A stretch of DNA of 64,000 bases from Pandoraea apista (GCF_001465595.2 NZ_CP013481.2:4712001-4776000), one strand, 5' to 3'. Counted from the first letter of the stretch, positions 44,699-54,609 are shown. The notes: a model not told the origin generated them from the sequence alone. Translations and numbers: made by a program.

Positions 44699-47035
44699 TT
44701 ACTGAAGCGTGAACGTGGCCTGTTCGACGTGCTGCGAATCGAGCCCGATCTGCACGTTGAAGTCACCGGGTTCGGCCGCGTACTGAAGCTTTGCGTTGTA
44801 GAACTTCAGCAGGCTTTCGTCGATGGCGAAGTGCACGGTGCGCGACTCGCCCGGCTTGAGGCTGACCTTCTCGAAGCCCTTCAGCTCCTTGACGGGACGC
44901 ACCACGGACGCCGCGACATCTTGCAAATAAAGCTGCACCACCGTCTCCCCTTCGTGCTTGCCCGTGTTACGCACGGTCACGCTCGCATCGAGTTTGCCGC
45001 CGCGCCCCAGTGTCTTGTCCGAGAGCGTCACCTTCGACACGTTGAACGTGGTGTAACTCAGACCGTAGCCGAAGGCGTACAACGGGCCGGAGTCTTCTTC
45101 GAAGTATTGGGACGTGTAATTTGCAGGCTTGCCCGGCGTAAACGGCCGGCCGATGCGCAACTGGTTGTAGTACGTCGGAATCTGACCGACCGAGCGCGGG
45201 AACGAGATCGGCAGCTTGCCCGACGGGTTGTAGTCGCCAAACAGCACGTCGGCAATCGCATGACCGCCTTCGGTGCCCGCGTACCAAGTCTCGAGCATGG
45301 CGTCTGCGTTGGCTTTCTCCCAGTTCAGATCGAGCGGACGTCCATTCATCAGCACCACGACGAGCGGCTTGCCGGTGGCTTTGAGCGCCTGCAACAGCGC
45401 CAGTTGGCTGCCCGGCAGCGACAGGCTCGTGCGGCTCGACGCCTCATGCGACATGCCGCGCGATTCGCCCACCGCCACGATCAGCGTGTCGGCGTGGCGC
45501 GCAACCTGCACGGCTTCGTCGATCATCTGTTGCGGCGTGCGCTTGTCCTGCACGACTTCCGGATTGTCCCAGTCGAGGAAGTTGAGGTACTCGACTACGC
45601 GCGGCTCGTCGGTAATGTTTGCGCCCCGCGCATAGCTCACCTGCGCCTGCGTGCCGAGGGCATCGCGCACACCTTGCAACAGCGTGACGGCCTGCGTCGA
45701 CTTGCCCGCCGCCGACCAGCTACCCATAACGTCGATCTTCGCGTCGGCGAGCGGCCCGATCACAGCGACCTTGCCGGCCTTGCGAAGCGGTAGCGTGTCG
45801 TGCCGGTTTTCCAGCAGAACGAGGGACTTGCGTGCGGCGTCGCGTGCGGCCTCGCGATGCAGGCGGCTTTCGGCATTCACGTCCTTCGGGTCCTGCGCGG
45901 CGTTACCGATGCGGCGATATGGATCGGCAAACAGGCCCATGTCGTACTTCGCGCCGAGCACTTCGCGCACGGCGCTGTCGATGTCGCGCATCGGCACGTC
46001 GCCGGACTTCACGAGATCGGGCAATTGCTTGAGATACTGCACGTCGGCCATGCTCATGTCGACGCCCGCCTCGATGGCAAGCTTCGCCGCCTCACGGCCG
46101 TCCTTTGCCACGCCGTGGCGCATCAACTCTTCAATGGCGCCGTGATCGCTCACGGTCACGCCCTTGAAGCCCCATTGGTCGCGCAACAGGTCGCGCAGCA
46201 GCCATTTGTTCGACGTGGCCGGCGTGCCGTTGATCGAATTCAGCGCGATCATCACGCCACCGGCCCCTGCGTCGATGCCGGCCCGATAGGGCGGCAGATA
46301 GTCCTGGTACATGCGCATCAGGCTCATGTCCACGACGTTGTAATCGCGTCCGCCCTCGACTGCGCCGTACAGCGCGAAGTGCTTGACGAAGGCCATCAGA
46401 CTGTCGGGGTTCGCGGGCGACGTGCCCTGAAACCCCTGCACGCTGGCGCGCGCGCTCTGCGACACCAGATAGGGGTCTTCACCGAAGCCTTCCGACGTAC
46501 GGCCCCAACGCGGGTCGCGCGAAATGTCGACCATTGGTGCGAAGGTGGCGTCCAGCCCATCGGCACTCGCTTCGATGGCGGCCACACGGGCCGCCTGCTT
46601 CACGACCGACATATCCCAGCTCGACGCGAGCCCGAGGCTGATCGGGAACACGGTACGATGCCCGTGCACAATGTCGTAAGCGAAGAAGATGGGAATCTTC
46701 AGGCGGCTTTGCTTGACGGCGGCGTCCTGCAACGGGCGGTTATCTTCGCGCGTGACCGAGTTGAACGTACCGCCCACACGGCCGGCGGCAATCTCCTTGA
46801 TCAGCATTGGCTGCGGCATATCCGAGCCAATGCTGATCAGGCGCAACTGGCCGATCTTCTCGTCGAGCGTCATGCGCGCGATGAGATCGTCGATAAACGC
46901 CTGTTTGGCGGCGGGAGACGGCATGGCGACCGGGGCATCGCCCGTCGCATTGTTGTTTGGGCCGGAAGGCGCGCCGGCAAAGGCCGGCGCCGCAACGAGA
47001 CTGGCGGCAAGCGCCAGCGCGGAGAACATTCTCAT
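44699..47035 (-). CDS. bglX: Periplasmic beta-glucosidase, glycoside hydrolase family 3
   Basis: A 778-residue exported enzyme with a signal peptide (MRMFSALALAASLVAAPAFAG). The GH3 N domain contains the nucleophile aspartate in GVTVSDHGAIEEL, then comes the GH3 C domain (GPLADAKIDVMGSW) and a C-terminal fibronectin-III-like domain (DASVTVRNTGKHEGETVVQLYLQD). It cleaves terminal beta-glucosides, including glucans. The next in-frame ATG is at 47029. It is divergent from opgG, so it may act on the same periplasmic glucans (inference). Confidence 0.93.
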   Translation of the reverse strand: MRMFSALALAASLVAAPAFAGAPSGPNNNATGDAPVAMPSPAAKQAFIDDLIARMTLDEKIGQLRLISIGSDMPQPMLIKEIAAGRVGGTFNSVTREDNRPLQDAAVKQSRLKIPIFFAYDIVHGHRTVFPISLGLASSWDMSVVKQAARVAAIEASADGLDATFAPMVDISRDPRWGRTSEGFGEDPYLVSQSARASVQGFQGTSPANPDSLMAFVKHFALYGAVEGGRDYNVVDMSLMRMYQDYLPPYRAGIDAGAGGVMIALNSINGTPATSNKWLLRDLLRDQWGFKGVTVSDHGAIEELMRHGVAKDGREAAKLAIEAGVDMSMADVQYLKQLPDLVKSGDVPMRDIDSAVREVLGAKYDMGLFADPYRRIGNAAQDPKDVNAESRLHREAARDAARKSLVLLENRHDTLPLRKAGKVAVIGPLADAKIDVMGSWSAAGKSTQAVTLLQGVRDALGTQAQVSYARGANITDEPRVVEYLNFLDWDNPEVVQDKRTPQQMIDEAVQVARHADTLIVAVGESRGMSHEASSRTSLSLPGSQLALLQALKATGKPLVVVLMNGRPLDLNWEKANADAMLETWYAGTEGGHAIADVLFGDYNPSGKLPISFPRSVGQIPTYYNQLRIGRPFTPGKPANYTSQYFEEDSGPLYAFGYGLSYTTFNVSKVTLSDKTLGRGGKLDASVTVRNTGKHEGETVVQLYLQDVAASVVRPVKELKGFEKVSLKPGESRTVHFAIDESLLKFYNAKLQYAAEPGDFNVQIGLDSQHVEQATFTLQ

Positions 47036-47304
47036 GTGATAGCGATCCAATGTGGCGCGGCGGTGGGATGCCGATGGTTGCCTGCGGCAGCACCCCGTCG
47101 TTTCAATTGGCGTTACCCGGCCCGGAGAATCGATCCGGACGCGTAACAGCGAATTAGGCGAAGTGCGATACTTTGCCACAATTGATATCTTCGAAGCGAT
47201 TCTGCCCCGGTTTTCGCGCAGATCACTGCGTAACGAGACGCTCACGGGGCCTGCACGGAACGCATATGAGAGTTGAAACGTCCCCCCAACTTCTGGAGAG
47301 ATTC

Positions 47305-48900
47305 GTGGTTTTGTTTTCCCCCGCGAGGCCCTGGCGCCGACGCGCACGTTCGTTCTTGCCTGCCCTCGTGGCAGGTGCCGCCCTGCTGGGTGCAGCGCAT
47401 GCCCATGCCTTCTCCCTCGACGACGTCACGGCCCGCGCGAAGACGCTCGCTGACCAGCCCTACGCCGCCCCGGTGAGCAATCTCACGCCCGCCTTCGCGA
47501 ACATGCAGTTCGGCGACTACATCAAAATCCAGCCGCGCCGTGAAGCGTTCGAGTGGAACGATCAGGCCACGCCGTTCCGTCTGGGTTTCTATCATCAGGG
47601 CATGCAATTCAGCACGCCGGTGAAGATCAACGAGATCGTCGGCAATGGCAGCAACGCGAAGATCGACGAGATCAAGTACGACACCCGCCGCTTCGACTTC
47701 GGCGATCTCAAGCTCGACCGCAGCGCCACACATAACCTCGGCTACGCAGGGTTCCGCGTGCTGTACCCGATCAACGAACCGGGCAAGCTCGACGAAATCA
47801 TGAGCGTGCTGGGCGCGAGCTACTTCCGCGTGATCGGCAAGGGACAAGTCTACGGGCTATCGGCGCGTGGTCTGGCGATCGATACGGGGCTGCCGATTGC
47901 CGAGGAATTCCCCGCCTTCCGCGAGTTCTGGATCGAGCGTCCGAACCCGGGCGACAAGCATCTGGTCTTCTACGCGCTGCTCGACTCGAAGCGCGCCACC
48001 GGGGCTTATCGTTTCGATCTGACTCCCGGCGACGATTCGCTGCTGAAGGTGCAGGCACGCGTGTTCATGCGCGCCCCGGTCACCAAGCTCGGCATCGCGC
48101 CGCTCACGAGCATGTTCCTCTTTGGACCGAATCAGCAGCGCGACCCGTACAACTTCCGGCCCGCATTGCACGACTCGAACGGTCTGGCGATTCACGCGGG
48201 CAACGGCGAATGGATCTGGCGTCCGCTGAACAATCCACGCAATCTCGCCATCAGCCAGTTTCAGGTCACGAATCCGCGCGGCTTCGGTTTGCTCCAGCGC
48301 GGACGCGATTTCGCGCAGTACGAAGACCTGAAGGATCGCTACGACCTGCGCCCGAGCGCCTGGATCGAGCCGCAGGGCGATTGGGGTAAGGGCCACATCG
48401 AACTGGTGGAAATTCCGTCGCCGGACGAGACCAACGACAACATCGGTGCGTTCTGGACGCCTGACCAGTTGCCGCCCAAAGGCCAGCCGTTGCAGGCGGA
48501 TTACACGATTCGCTGGACAATGAACGAGCGCGGCATCATCGATCGCAATCTGGCCTGGGTGAAGCAAACGCTTCGCACTGCCGGCGAAATCACGCAGGCC
48601 AACCTGATTCGTCATTTCGACGGCAGCACCGGTCTGATCGTGGACTTCGACGGCGGCCCGCTCGCCTCACTGCCCGCCGGGTCGGTCACGCCACAGGTCA
48701 GCGTGAGCGATAACGCCACCCTCATCGAACAAACGTTGCAACCGAATCCGGTCACGCGCGGCATGCGCCTGAATCTGCGCGTGATGGTCAAGGACCCGGC
48801 CAAGGTCGTGGAGTTGCGCGCGGCCCTCGTGTCCGGCGGCAAGGCTGTGAGCGAAACCTGGAGCTATCAACTCCCGCCGTTCTCAGTCGCCAAGCAATAA
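47305..48900 (+). CDS. opgG: Glucan biosynthesis protein G (periplasmic)
   Basis: A 531-residue protein for osmoregulated periplasmic glucan backbone formation. The signal peptide is preceded by an arginine-rich stretch ([28 protein letters not shown]). The OpgG domain begins [18 protein letters not shown] and includes [25 protein letters not shown]-type [21 protein letters not shown] and [22 protein letters not shown]. The GTG at 47305 has GGAGAG four bases upstream and gives the normal length of about 511-530. An in-frame ATG at 47266 is an alternative. No opgH follows, which is unusual because opgG normally shares an operon with opgH. Confidence 0.93.
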   Translation: MVLFSPARPWRRRARSFLPALVAGAALLGAAHAHAFSLDDVTARAKTLADQPYAAPVSNLTPAFANMQFGDYIKIQPRREAFEWNDQATPFRLGFYHQGMQFSTPVKINEIVGNGSNAKIDEIKYDTRRFDFGDLKLDRSATHNLGYAGFRVLYPINEPGKLDEIMSVLGASYFRVIGKGQVYGLSARGLAIDTGLPIAEEFPAFREFWIERPNPGDKHLVFYALLDSKRATGAYRFDLTPGDDSLLKVQARVFMRAPVTKLGIAPLTSMFLFGPNQQRDPYNFRPALHDSNGLAIHAGNGEWIWRPLNNPRNLAISQFQVTNPRGFGLLQRGRDFAQYEDLKDRYDLRPSAWIEPQGDWGKGHIELVEIPSPDETNDNIGAFWTPDQLPPKGQPLQADYTIRWTMNERGIIDRNLAWVKQTLRTAGEITQANLIRHFDGSTGLIVDFDGGPLASLPAGSVTPQVSVSDNATLIEQTLQPNPVTRGMRLNLRVMVKDPAKVVELRAALVSGGKAVSETWSYQLPPFSVAKQ

Positions 48901-49242
48901 GTTGCATCCTGCCTCAACGTGCGGCGGCCGCGAGCCGCCGCCCGCCTCGCTCTCATCTCGTTCCGGCCGCCGCAATTAAACAGGCACTTACGTGCCGTGT
49001 TTTCTCATGTAAAACCCTGAAACGGCCAAATTACCCTTGCAGTTGGCGACCAATTCGCGTTTACTGCATGCACAATATTGCATAAATAGCCACCCTTCGC
49101 GGTTCATAGAGGTGGTTTGCTTCATTGGCGACGGCCTTGGGCCGCGCCGGTGCGGCTCGGCCCGGTGCCGCTTGTGTCGGTCAAGACATCCCCAAGACTC
49201 TCCGCGTTTCGACGGAGGGCGGATTCGTTATGGAGACACCGC
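48901..49242. other. 342-bp gene-free region between opgG and the aromatic-acid symporter gene
   Basis: Just after opgG there is a GC hairpin (GCGGCGG at 48921-48927 with CCGCCGC at 48935-48941) but no T tract. The stretch 48,975-49,110 is AT-richer and likely holds the promoter of the transporter gene. No RNA gene or ORF is recognisable. Confidence 0.5.
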
Positions 49243-50622
49243 ATGCGACACATCGACGTACACCATCTTGCCGACGAAGCGCGCTTCAACGGCTATCACG
49301 GCCGCATTCTGCTCTGGTGCGCGCTCATCATCATCTTCGACGGTTACGACCTCGCGGTCGCGGGCATTGCCCTGCCGTCGATCATGAAGGCGATGAACGT
49401 GGATGCCACCAGCGCCGGCTTCATGGTCAGCGCCGCCCTCTTCGGCATGATGTTCGGCGCGATCGTGATGGGCATGGTGGCCGACAGTATCGGCCGCCGA
49501 AAAGCCATCGCCATTTGCGTGCTGATGTTCTCGCTGTTCACCGCTGCGGCCGGATTGACGCATGAGCCGATCAGCTTCTCCGTCACACGCTTTTTCGCGG
49601 GTGTCGGGATCGGTGGTGTGATGCCGATCGTTGTGGCGCAGATGACGGAGTACTCGCCGCGCAAACTGCGCGGCACGCTCGTCACCCTCATGTTCTCGGG
49701 CTATTCGGTCGGGGGCATGCTCGCCGCGCTGCTCGGTAAAGGATTGATCGAATCCTACGGATGGCAGTCTGTCTTTCTGGCTGCGGGTCTGCCTGCGCTG
49801 CTCGTGCCATTCGCGATGAAGGCGTTGCCCGAGTCGATGCCATTCCTCATCCGCACGGGCCGCTTCGACACACTCCGGCAAGTGCTCTCCCGCCTCACGC
49901 CGGACTATGCTGCGCAGCCTGGCGATCAGTACGGACTGCCCGCGACGGATCGCAAGCAGGCTGCGCCGCTGTCGCGTCTGTTTCAGGACGGCCGCGGATT
50001 CAGCACCGTCATGCTGTGGGTGGCGTTCTTCATGTGCCTGTTCATGGTGTACGCGCTCAGCTCGTGGCTCGCGAAGCTCATGGCCAGTGCCGGTTACAGC
50101 CTGGGCTCCGCACTCACGTTCGTGCTGGTGCTGAACTTCGGTGCAATGCTCGGCGCCATCGGTGGCGGCTGGCTCGCTGACCGCTTCAACATCAAGTACG
50201 TGCTCGTCGGCATGTATGCGCTCGCCGCCGTGTCGATCACGTTGCTCGGCGTGAAGGTGCCCACGCCGATTCTGTTCGTGCTCGTGGGATTGGCCGGCGC
50301 CTCGACCATCGGCACGCAGATCGTGACCTATGCGTATGCCGGGCAGTTCTATCCGATGGCCGCGCGCGGCACCGGTATCGGCTGGGCTTCCGGGGTGGGA
50401 CGCAGCGGCGCCATTCTCGCGCCCATCGTGATCGGCGTGCTGGTGAGCATGTCGCTGCCTTTGCAACAAAACTTTATGGCAATCGCGATTCCCGCAGTCA
50501 TTGCGGTGATCGCCGTGTTGCTGATCGACCACAAGAAATCGGCCTCGGTGCAGCAGCAAGCGGCCGCGCAATTGCGTGGCAATACGACGGGAGTCGCAAA
50601 CGGCGCGGGAGAACCCGCGTAA
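49243..50622 (+). CDS. MFS transporter, aromatic acid:H+ symporter (AAHS/PcaK-BenK) family
   Basis: A 459-residue, 12-helix importer. It has the AAHS pattern of a short N-terminus followed by LLWCALIIIFDGYDLAVAGIALP (the DGxD motif in helix 1), MVADSIGRRKAIA after helix 2 and MPIVVAQMTEYSPRKLRGT. Relatives import 4-hydroxybenzoate, protocatechuate, benzoate or gentisate. GGAGA precedes the ATG at 49243. It stands alone, but the pcaIJF genes 11 kb away could use its substrate (inference). Confidence 0.9.
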   Translation: MRHIDVHHLADEARFNGYHGRILLWCALIIIFDGYDLAVAGIALPSIMKAMNVDATSAGFMVSAALFGMMFGAIVMGMVADSIGRRKAIAICVLMFSLFTAAAGLTHEPISFSVTRFFAGVGIGGVMPIVVAQMTEYSPRKLRGTLVTLMFSGYSVGGMLAALLGKGLIESYGWQSVFLAAGLPALLVPFAMKALPESMPFLIRTGRFDTLRQVLSRLTPDYAAQPGDQYGLPATDRKQAAPLSRLFQDGRGFSTVMLWVAFFMCLFMVYALSSWLAKLMASAGYSLGSALTFVLVLNFGAMLGAIGGGWLADRFNIKYVLVGMYALAAVSITLLGVKVPTPILFVLVGLAGASTIGTQIVTYAYAGQFYPMAARGTGIGWASGVGRSGAILAPIVIGVLVSMSLPLQQNFMAIAIPAVIAVIAVLLIDHKKSASVQQQAAAQLRGNTTGVANGAGEPA

Positions 50623-50878
50623 TCGCGCGCGTCAAGGCACGCTCGGGCGGGAAGTCTGATCTCATGGCACGGCGGCGCGTTCAGGTGCCGCCGTGCGAAA
50701 ATGCGCACCGCAGCGGTCATGGGAATGACGGCGGCTTTCGGTGACGCGGCGCGTCGGTGCTGGGGCAAACCATCAATCGCCCGGCGCATACGCGGCACAT
50801 GAAAAATCATTCAACCCGAGCGCCTCAGGCGCCGATATCCAGATATCCGTTCCAACGGACCTTCTGGGGAAGATCACT

Positions 50879-51313
50879 ATGACGCGTCTCGCTTTGCTGA
50901 GTGCTTTCGCGCTGGTCGTCGCTCATGCGCCGGCCTTCGCCGCCACCCCTGACGACGTTGCCGTTGTTCAGCTTTCCACCCGACAAACCATCACCGCCGA
51001 CGCCGTGTTCGGTGGCGCACAGGTCGCCACGCTCGGCGCCGATGCCCTGCGCAATGCGCACGGCAGTTTCGGCGTAAACGTTGCCGCCGGGGCGCTCAAC
51101 GTGCAGTCGAACCAACTCGTGCTGGCGAACGCGTCGCACGTCGCGATCGATACCCGTCAGACGATTCGCCACGCCGCGACCGTGACCGGTGCGACCGGCG
51201 CGATGAATGCGTCGCTGGGCAATCGCGCGCTGATGGGCGCATCGGGCAATATCGGTGTGAACGTGGTGGCAGGTGCCGCCAACGCACAAGCCAATGCGCT
51301 GGCGATTCATTAA
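50879..51313 (+). CDS. Small secreted two-repeat protein, adhesin/functional-amyloid-like
   Basis: A 144-residue exported protein with a signal peptide (MTRLALLSAFALVVAHAPAFA). The mature chain is two similar units of about 58 residues, each beginning TRQTI (34-38 and 92-96) and ending in a G-x-x-GVNV-x-AGA-x-N-x-Q-x-N-x-L pattern (GVNV at 65-68 and 126-129). This GVNVxAG/NxQxN spacing is seen in Fap/curli-like repeats and in small Burkholderiales proteins often called adhesins. There is no outer-membrane anchor. GGGGAAG precedes the ATG. The function is not established. Confidence 0.75.
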   Translation: MTRLALLSAFALVVAHAPAFAATPDDVAVVQLSTRQTITADAVFGGAQVATLGADALRNAHGSFGVNVAAGALNVQSNQLVLANASHVAIDTRQTIRHAATVTGATGAMNASLGNRALMGASGNIGVNVVAGAANAQANALAIH

Positions 51314-51340
51314 CGGCGCTGTTGAGTAGCGCGCGCCAGA

Positions 51341-51871
51341 TCAGGTATCGGCCGGAAACCGGTTCTGCAGATTGCCTAGCCAGCGTGCCACGACATTCAG
51401 CTCCGCCTCGGTGAAGTCGTCGTGCAACAACGCGTTAAGCTCCGAGAGAATGTCGCGCGCGCGCGCAATGGCCTTGTGTCCGGCTGCCGTGATACGCAAT
51501 CGCGTAGCGCGCCCGTCTTCGGCATCGGCACAGCGAGTCAGCAGACCTGCGGCGACCATACGGTTCGCCAACCCCGTCATCGACGATGGCGAGAGTTGCA
51601 GTGCGGCACCGACTTCTCCCACGAGCGCGTCCTCATGATGCAGCAGGTAGAACAGCACCCCTGCCTGCGCGGCGCTCACGCTCGCGCTCTCTTCGGCGCG
51701 CGCATCGATCCATCGCTGGACACGCCGCTGACCGACATTGAGCAGGAAGAACAGCCGGCGATCGGCAGCGTTGCGCGTCACGGCCGCAGCCGCCTTTCCC
51801 GGCTTCCTAGTAGTTGCGGCGCTGACGGCGGTCGCAGCGGTCGTGGCGGCGGGCGATTGGCGTTTTGGCAT
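51341..51871 (-). CDS. MarR-family transcriptional regulator
   Basis: A 176-residue regulator with an alanine/threonine-rich N-terminal tail (about 35 residues) before the MarR winged HTH (VGEVGAALQLSPSSMTGLAN and the wing DAEDGRATRLRITAAG). It is 30 bp downstream of the alpha/beta-hydrolase gene and read with it, so it probably autoregulates that operon through the palindromes at 52959-53013. The ligand is unknown. Confidence 0.88.
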   Translation of the reverse strand: MPKRQSPAATTAATAVSAATTRKPGKAAAAVTRNAADRRLFFLLNVGQRRVQRWIDARAEESASVSAAQAGVLFYLLHHEDALVGEVGAALQLSPSSMTGLANRMVAAGLLTRCADAEDGRATRLRITAAGHKAIARARDILSELNALLHDDFTEAELNVVARWLGNLQNRFPADT

Positions 51872-51901
51872 TCGGTCTGATGAATCGTAGTGACGTCGTT
51901 G

Positions 51902-52879
51902 TTACGGCGGCGCTGCGGGGAACGACGTCGTCGCCACGGGAATAGGCGCGCTCTGCCACGCGGAAATCGTCGCCTCGTGCCCGCTCGATTCCGTTGCGGG
52001 GTGCATGGCGCTGGCCGCCCCCGCCGACAGCAGCCAGTCGACGGTTTCCGGCCACAGGAACGCGCCGGAGCGTTGGCGGAAGTATCCCATATGCCCGATC
52101 GATCCGGCATCCGAACGCTTGGCGGAAACGGCGCGGCGTGTGACCGGGGCGTTACGCAGCCGGGAAACCAATATGTCGAGCCCCATCGGCGTGGCCCAGA
52201 GATCGTCGTCGAACCCCATCGACAGAATCGGCGTGCGTACACGCGCGAAGCGCGCTTCGGCGTCGAGCGTCGGATCGTCGAAGAAGTAATTCGGCAGGCG
52301 AGTCCATTTGCTCCATTCGCGCAGCACGCCTGCCGGCAAGTCTTCGCCGATGCCAAGCTTGCTGCCCGGCATATACCCGGCAAGACGCACCAGGATGGGG
52401 GCTAGCCAGTGCATCATCAAGGTGACGCGCAATCGCTCGCGCCGATTGCCCACCACGCGCATGGCCCCGGCATGCGAGGCTATTTGTACAGCGGCGACCA
52501 GCCGGTTCGAGCTCTCGCACAAGCCGATGGCGTGACCGCCAAAGCTGTGCCCAACGGCGTATATCGGCAGCGACGGATAACACTTGAATGCCCAGCGGGT
52601 CACACCTTCGACGTCCAGATCGGCCCAGTCGCGCATGCTTGCCCGGAAGCCGCGCAACCTTGACGGACGCGATCCGTCGATCCCTCGATAGCTGTACGTG
52701 ACAGCAATCAGACCGCGCTGCGCGACGTATTGCGCGAAGGCGAAATAGAGACGCTCCGGCACGGCGGTCGCCGGATGGATCAGCACGACACCCCGGGCAG
52801 GCAACGACTCGGGATACCACGCATGTGCGCCCAACGGGTACGAGTCAACGGCAGGAATCTCAACGGCAAGCGATGGCAT
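51902..52879 (-). CDS. Alpha/beta hydrolase
   Basis: A 325-residue hydrolase. The nucleophile elbow is GHSFGG, preceded by the VTRWAFKCYPSLPIYAV strand, and the oxyanion segment is VVLIHPATAVPERLYF. A GHMGYFRQRSG histidine near the C-terminus is the probable catalytic His. The ATG at 52879 has GGGAG upstream and was chosen over 52903. It resembles the YheT/serine aminopeptidase-like uncharacterised hydrolases. It is the first gene of an operon with the MarR regulator. Confidence 0.87.
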   Translation of the reverse strand: MPSLAVEIPAVDSYPLGAHAWYPESLPARGVVLIHPATAVPERLYFAFAQYVAQRGLIAVTYSYRGIDGSRPSRLRGFRASMRDWADLDVEGVTRWAFKCYPSLPIYAVGHSFGGHAIGLCESSNRLVAAVQIASHAGAMRVVGNRRERLRVTLMMHWLAPILVRLAGYMPGSKLGIGEDLPAGVLREWSKWTRLPNYFFDDPTLDAEARFARVRTPILSMGFDDDLWATPMGLDILVSRLRNAPVTRRAVSAKRSDAGSIGHMGYFRQRSGAFLWPETVDWLLSAGAASAMHPATESSGHEATISAWQSAPIPVATTSFPAAPP

Positions 52880-52958
52880 GACACAACTCCCCGGCGCTCG
52901 CACGGTCCAGGGGGATTGTGGATTGCGCAGCGTCAGTCGGTAGAAAGGACGGATTCGA

Positions 52959-53013
52959 AATTTATTTCGTACACGAAGTATATTCGCAATTTATTTCGCT
53001 TGCGAAATAAATT
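52959..53013. promoter_or_regulatory. Two tandem palindromic operators before the hydrolase-marR operon
   Basis: The downstream copy is perfect: AATTTATTTCGC (52988-52999), TT, GCGAAATAAATT (53002-53013). The upstream copy has AATTTATTTCG at 52959-52969, a 4-base spacer, then CGAAGTATATT (52974-52984) with two mismatches. Both have an 11-4-11 layout and start 29 bp apart. They lie 80-134 bp before the hydrolase start in a strikingly AT-rich patch, so MarR binding is likely. Confidence 0.65.
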
Positions 53014-53073
53014 AAGGAGAAGGCACATCCCGCGCGAACGCAACAACCCCACGTTGTGGTCGGGCATCAATGA

Positions 53074-53099
53074 AAAACGGGAACCGAAGTCCCCGTTTT
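53074..53099 (-). terminator. Rho-independent terminator of the acid phosphatase gene
   Basis: On the minus strand AAAACGGG pairs with CCCGTTTT (plus-strand arms at 53092-53099 and 53074-53081) and runs into TTTTTC. It begins 32 bp after the phosphatase stop. Confidence 0.7.
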
Positions 53100-53130
53100 C
53101 ATTCGTTGGCGTGACCGCCGGCTCAGGTCG

Positions 53131-54609
53131 TTATCGCACGCTTTCCAGACACGTTGGCGAGAGAGCCGCCTTCGTGCGTTGGGCAAACGCTTGCCAGCGG
53201 CAACTCTTTGCATCCGGGCCATCGTTGCAATCGGGCAAGGCAAGTACCACGCGCTTTGCCGGTTCGTCGAGCGAGAGTGACGTGAGGTGCCGCATCTGGT
53301 GCATCGATTGATACACCATCTCCACACGCACGAACGCCTCGCCTGCCGGATTTCGCCACAGCGTGAACACGAGTGCGCCGTCGGGCGGCGTGTTGTCGGG
53401 CTGGTCGGTGAGTTGCCAATCGAGTTTGAGCATGCCGGCGAGGTTAGCCACGTTCGTGTCGTGGCCGATCAGCACATACACGCGATTCCCGGCCGGCAAC
53501 GCCGGGCCACGCACCGGTGTTCCGAACGCACCACTTTCCGTCGCCGAACGCGTCAGCGCGTCGAGGGTGACCGCCAGCAGCGGCGTACCATTCGTCGATG
53601 CGAGATAGGGCGTGCGGTCGAGCAGATCGCGTTGCGCGTTATGGGCTTCGAGCAAACGCACCCAATCCTGTTCGTCGTGAATTCTGCCCCAGGCCACATC
53701 GCTGTCGGGCAAGCCTTCGCCGTATTGCAGCAGGAACACTTCCGACGCCTTCGCCGCGCTGCCAAGCGCCCCGCGCAACGCTACGCCGCTGCCATCGGCT
53801 TCGACACGCAGGCGCGTGGGCACCTCTTCGAGTTTGCAGCCGCCTTGCGCACCGCATGCGGGACTGTGCGCGTAATCGAGCACTTCGCTCATGCGAGCGA
53901 TCGTCGCGGCATAACGTTTGTTCAGGCCCGCAACGCCCTCCGGCGCGAGACGTGCCTCGATAGCCCCGCGTGCGGCCCCCGGATCGAGTGGGCAATCGCC
54001 GGCCGCGACCGGCTGGAATACGGCGTCGTAGGTCGTGAGGTCGGCCTGATGCGACGTGCGCATGTCGCATCCCGGCACCATGCCTTGCAGCAGGGCATTG
54101 CCGGTTTCCCGTGTGCGTTGATCGATATCGGACCAGCCGTAGACCGTACCGGGCGCCGGACATGCGTTATCGGGCAACACCCGTCGCGCGCGCAGCCAAT
54201 CGCCGTAATAGCGGCCCATGCGCTCGGCCAACGACCCGCCACGCGCCGTCAGATAACCCGCGGGCACGGGCCAGCCGGGCCACGGGTCCGGGCTCAGTTT
54301 GTCCAACGGGGGATGGGCATGGGTCGGCGATCGCACGCCGTGACGGCTGACGATCACCGTTGAGATGAGCGTCCAGTCGGCGGGCATGCCATCGATGCGG
54401 GCCGCCGATTCCGGCGGTTTTGCCGGCCCCGGCGACGGCGGCGGCGACATGGTGCAGCCACTCAGCGCCCCGGCGAGCGTGAACACCGCAATGCAGGCTT
54501 GCCACCGCACACCGCTGCGTCTTTGTCTGCGGCGGCTCGCTACGTCTGAACGAGCCTCACGGAAGCGAACGGGTTCACGAGTCATCACGCGGGTCATGGC
54601 GGCAGTCAT
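53131..54609 (-). CDS. Histidine-type acid phosphatase lipoprotein
   Basis: A 492-residue exported phosphatase of the glucose-1-phosphatase/phytase (AppA/Agp) clade. The catalytic motif is RHGVRSP at residues 89-95 and the HD motif is in IGHDTNVAN. The N-terminus has a hydrophobic segment with a lipobox (LAGALSGC, cysteine 52), so it is probably an outer-membrane or periplasmic lipoprotein. Starts at 54597 and 54585 are also possible and would shorten the arginine-rich N-region. It would release phosphate from sugar phosphates or phytate in the periplasm. Confidence 0.87.
   Translation of the reverse strand: MTAAMTRVMTREPVRFREARSDVASRRRQRRSGVRWQACIAVFTLAGALSGCTMSPPPSPGPAKPPESAARIDGMPADWTLISTVIVSRHGVRSPTHAHPPLDKLSPDPWPGWPVPAGYLTARGGSLAERMGRYYGDWLRARRVLPDNACPAPGTVYGWSDIDQRTRETGNALLQGMVPGCDMRTSHQADLTTYDAVFQPVAAGDCPLDPGAARGAIEARLAPEGVAGLNKRYAATIARMSEVLDYAHSPACGAQGGCKLEEVPTRLRVEADGSGVALRGALGSAAKASEVFLLQYGEGLPDSDVAWGRIHDEQDWVRLLEAHNAQRDLLDRTPYLASTNGTPLLAVTLDALTRSATESGAFGTPVRGPALPAGNRVYVLIGHDTNVANLAGMLKLDWQLTDQPDNTPPDGALVFTLWRNPAGEAFVRVEMVYQSMHQMRHLTSLSLDEPAKRVVLALPDCNDGPDAKSCRWQAFAQRTKAALSPTCLESVR

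Noticed and set aside
48921..48941. Terminator after opgG
   Set aside because: A GC stem is present but it is short and not followed by T residues.
50667..50696. Terminator after the aromatic-acid symporter
   Set aside because: GCACGGCGGC and GCCGCCGTGC pair well, but no T tract follows; it may be only a structured region.
53014..53130. Small plus-strand gene after AAGGAGA at 53014
   Set aside because: The only ORF after it is 14 codons and coincides with the phosphatase terminator, so no gene is called.
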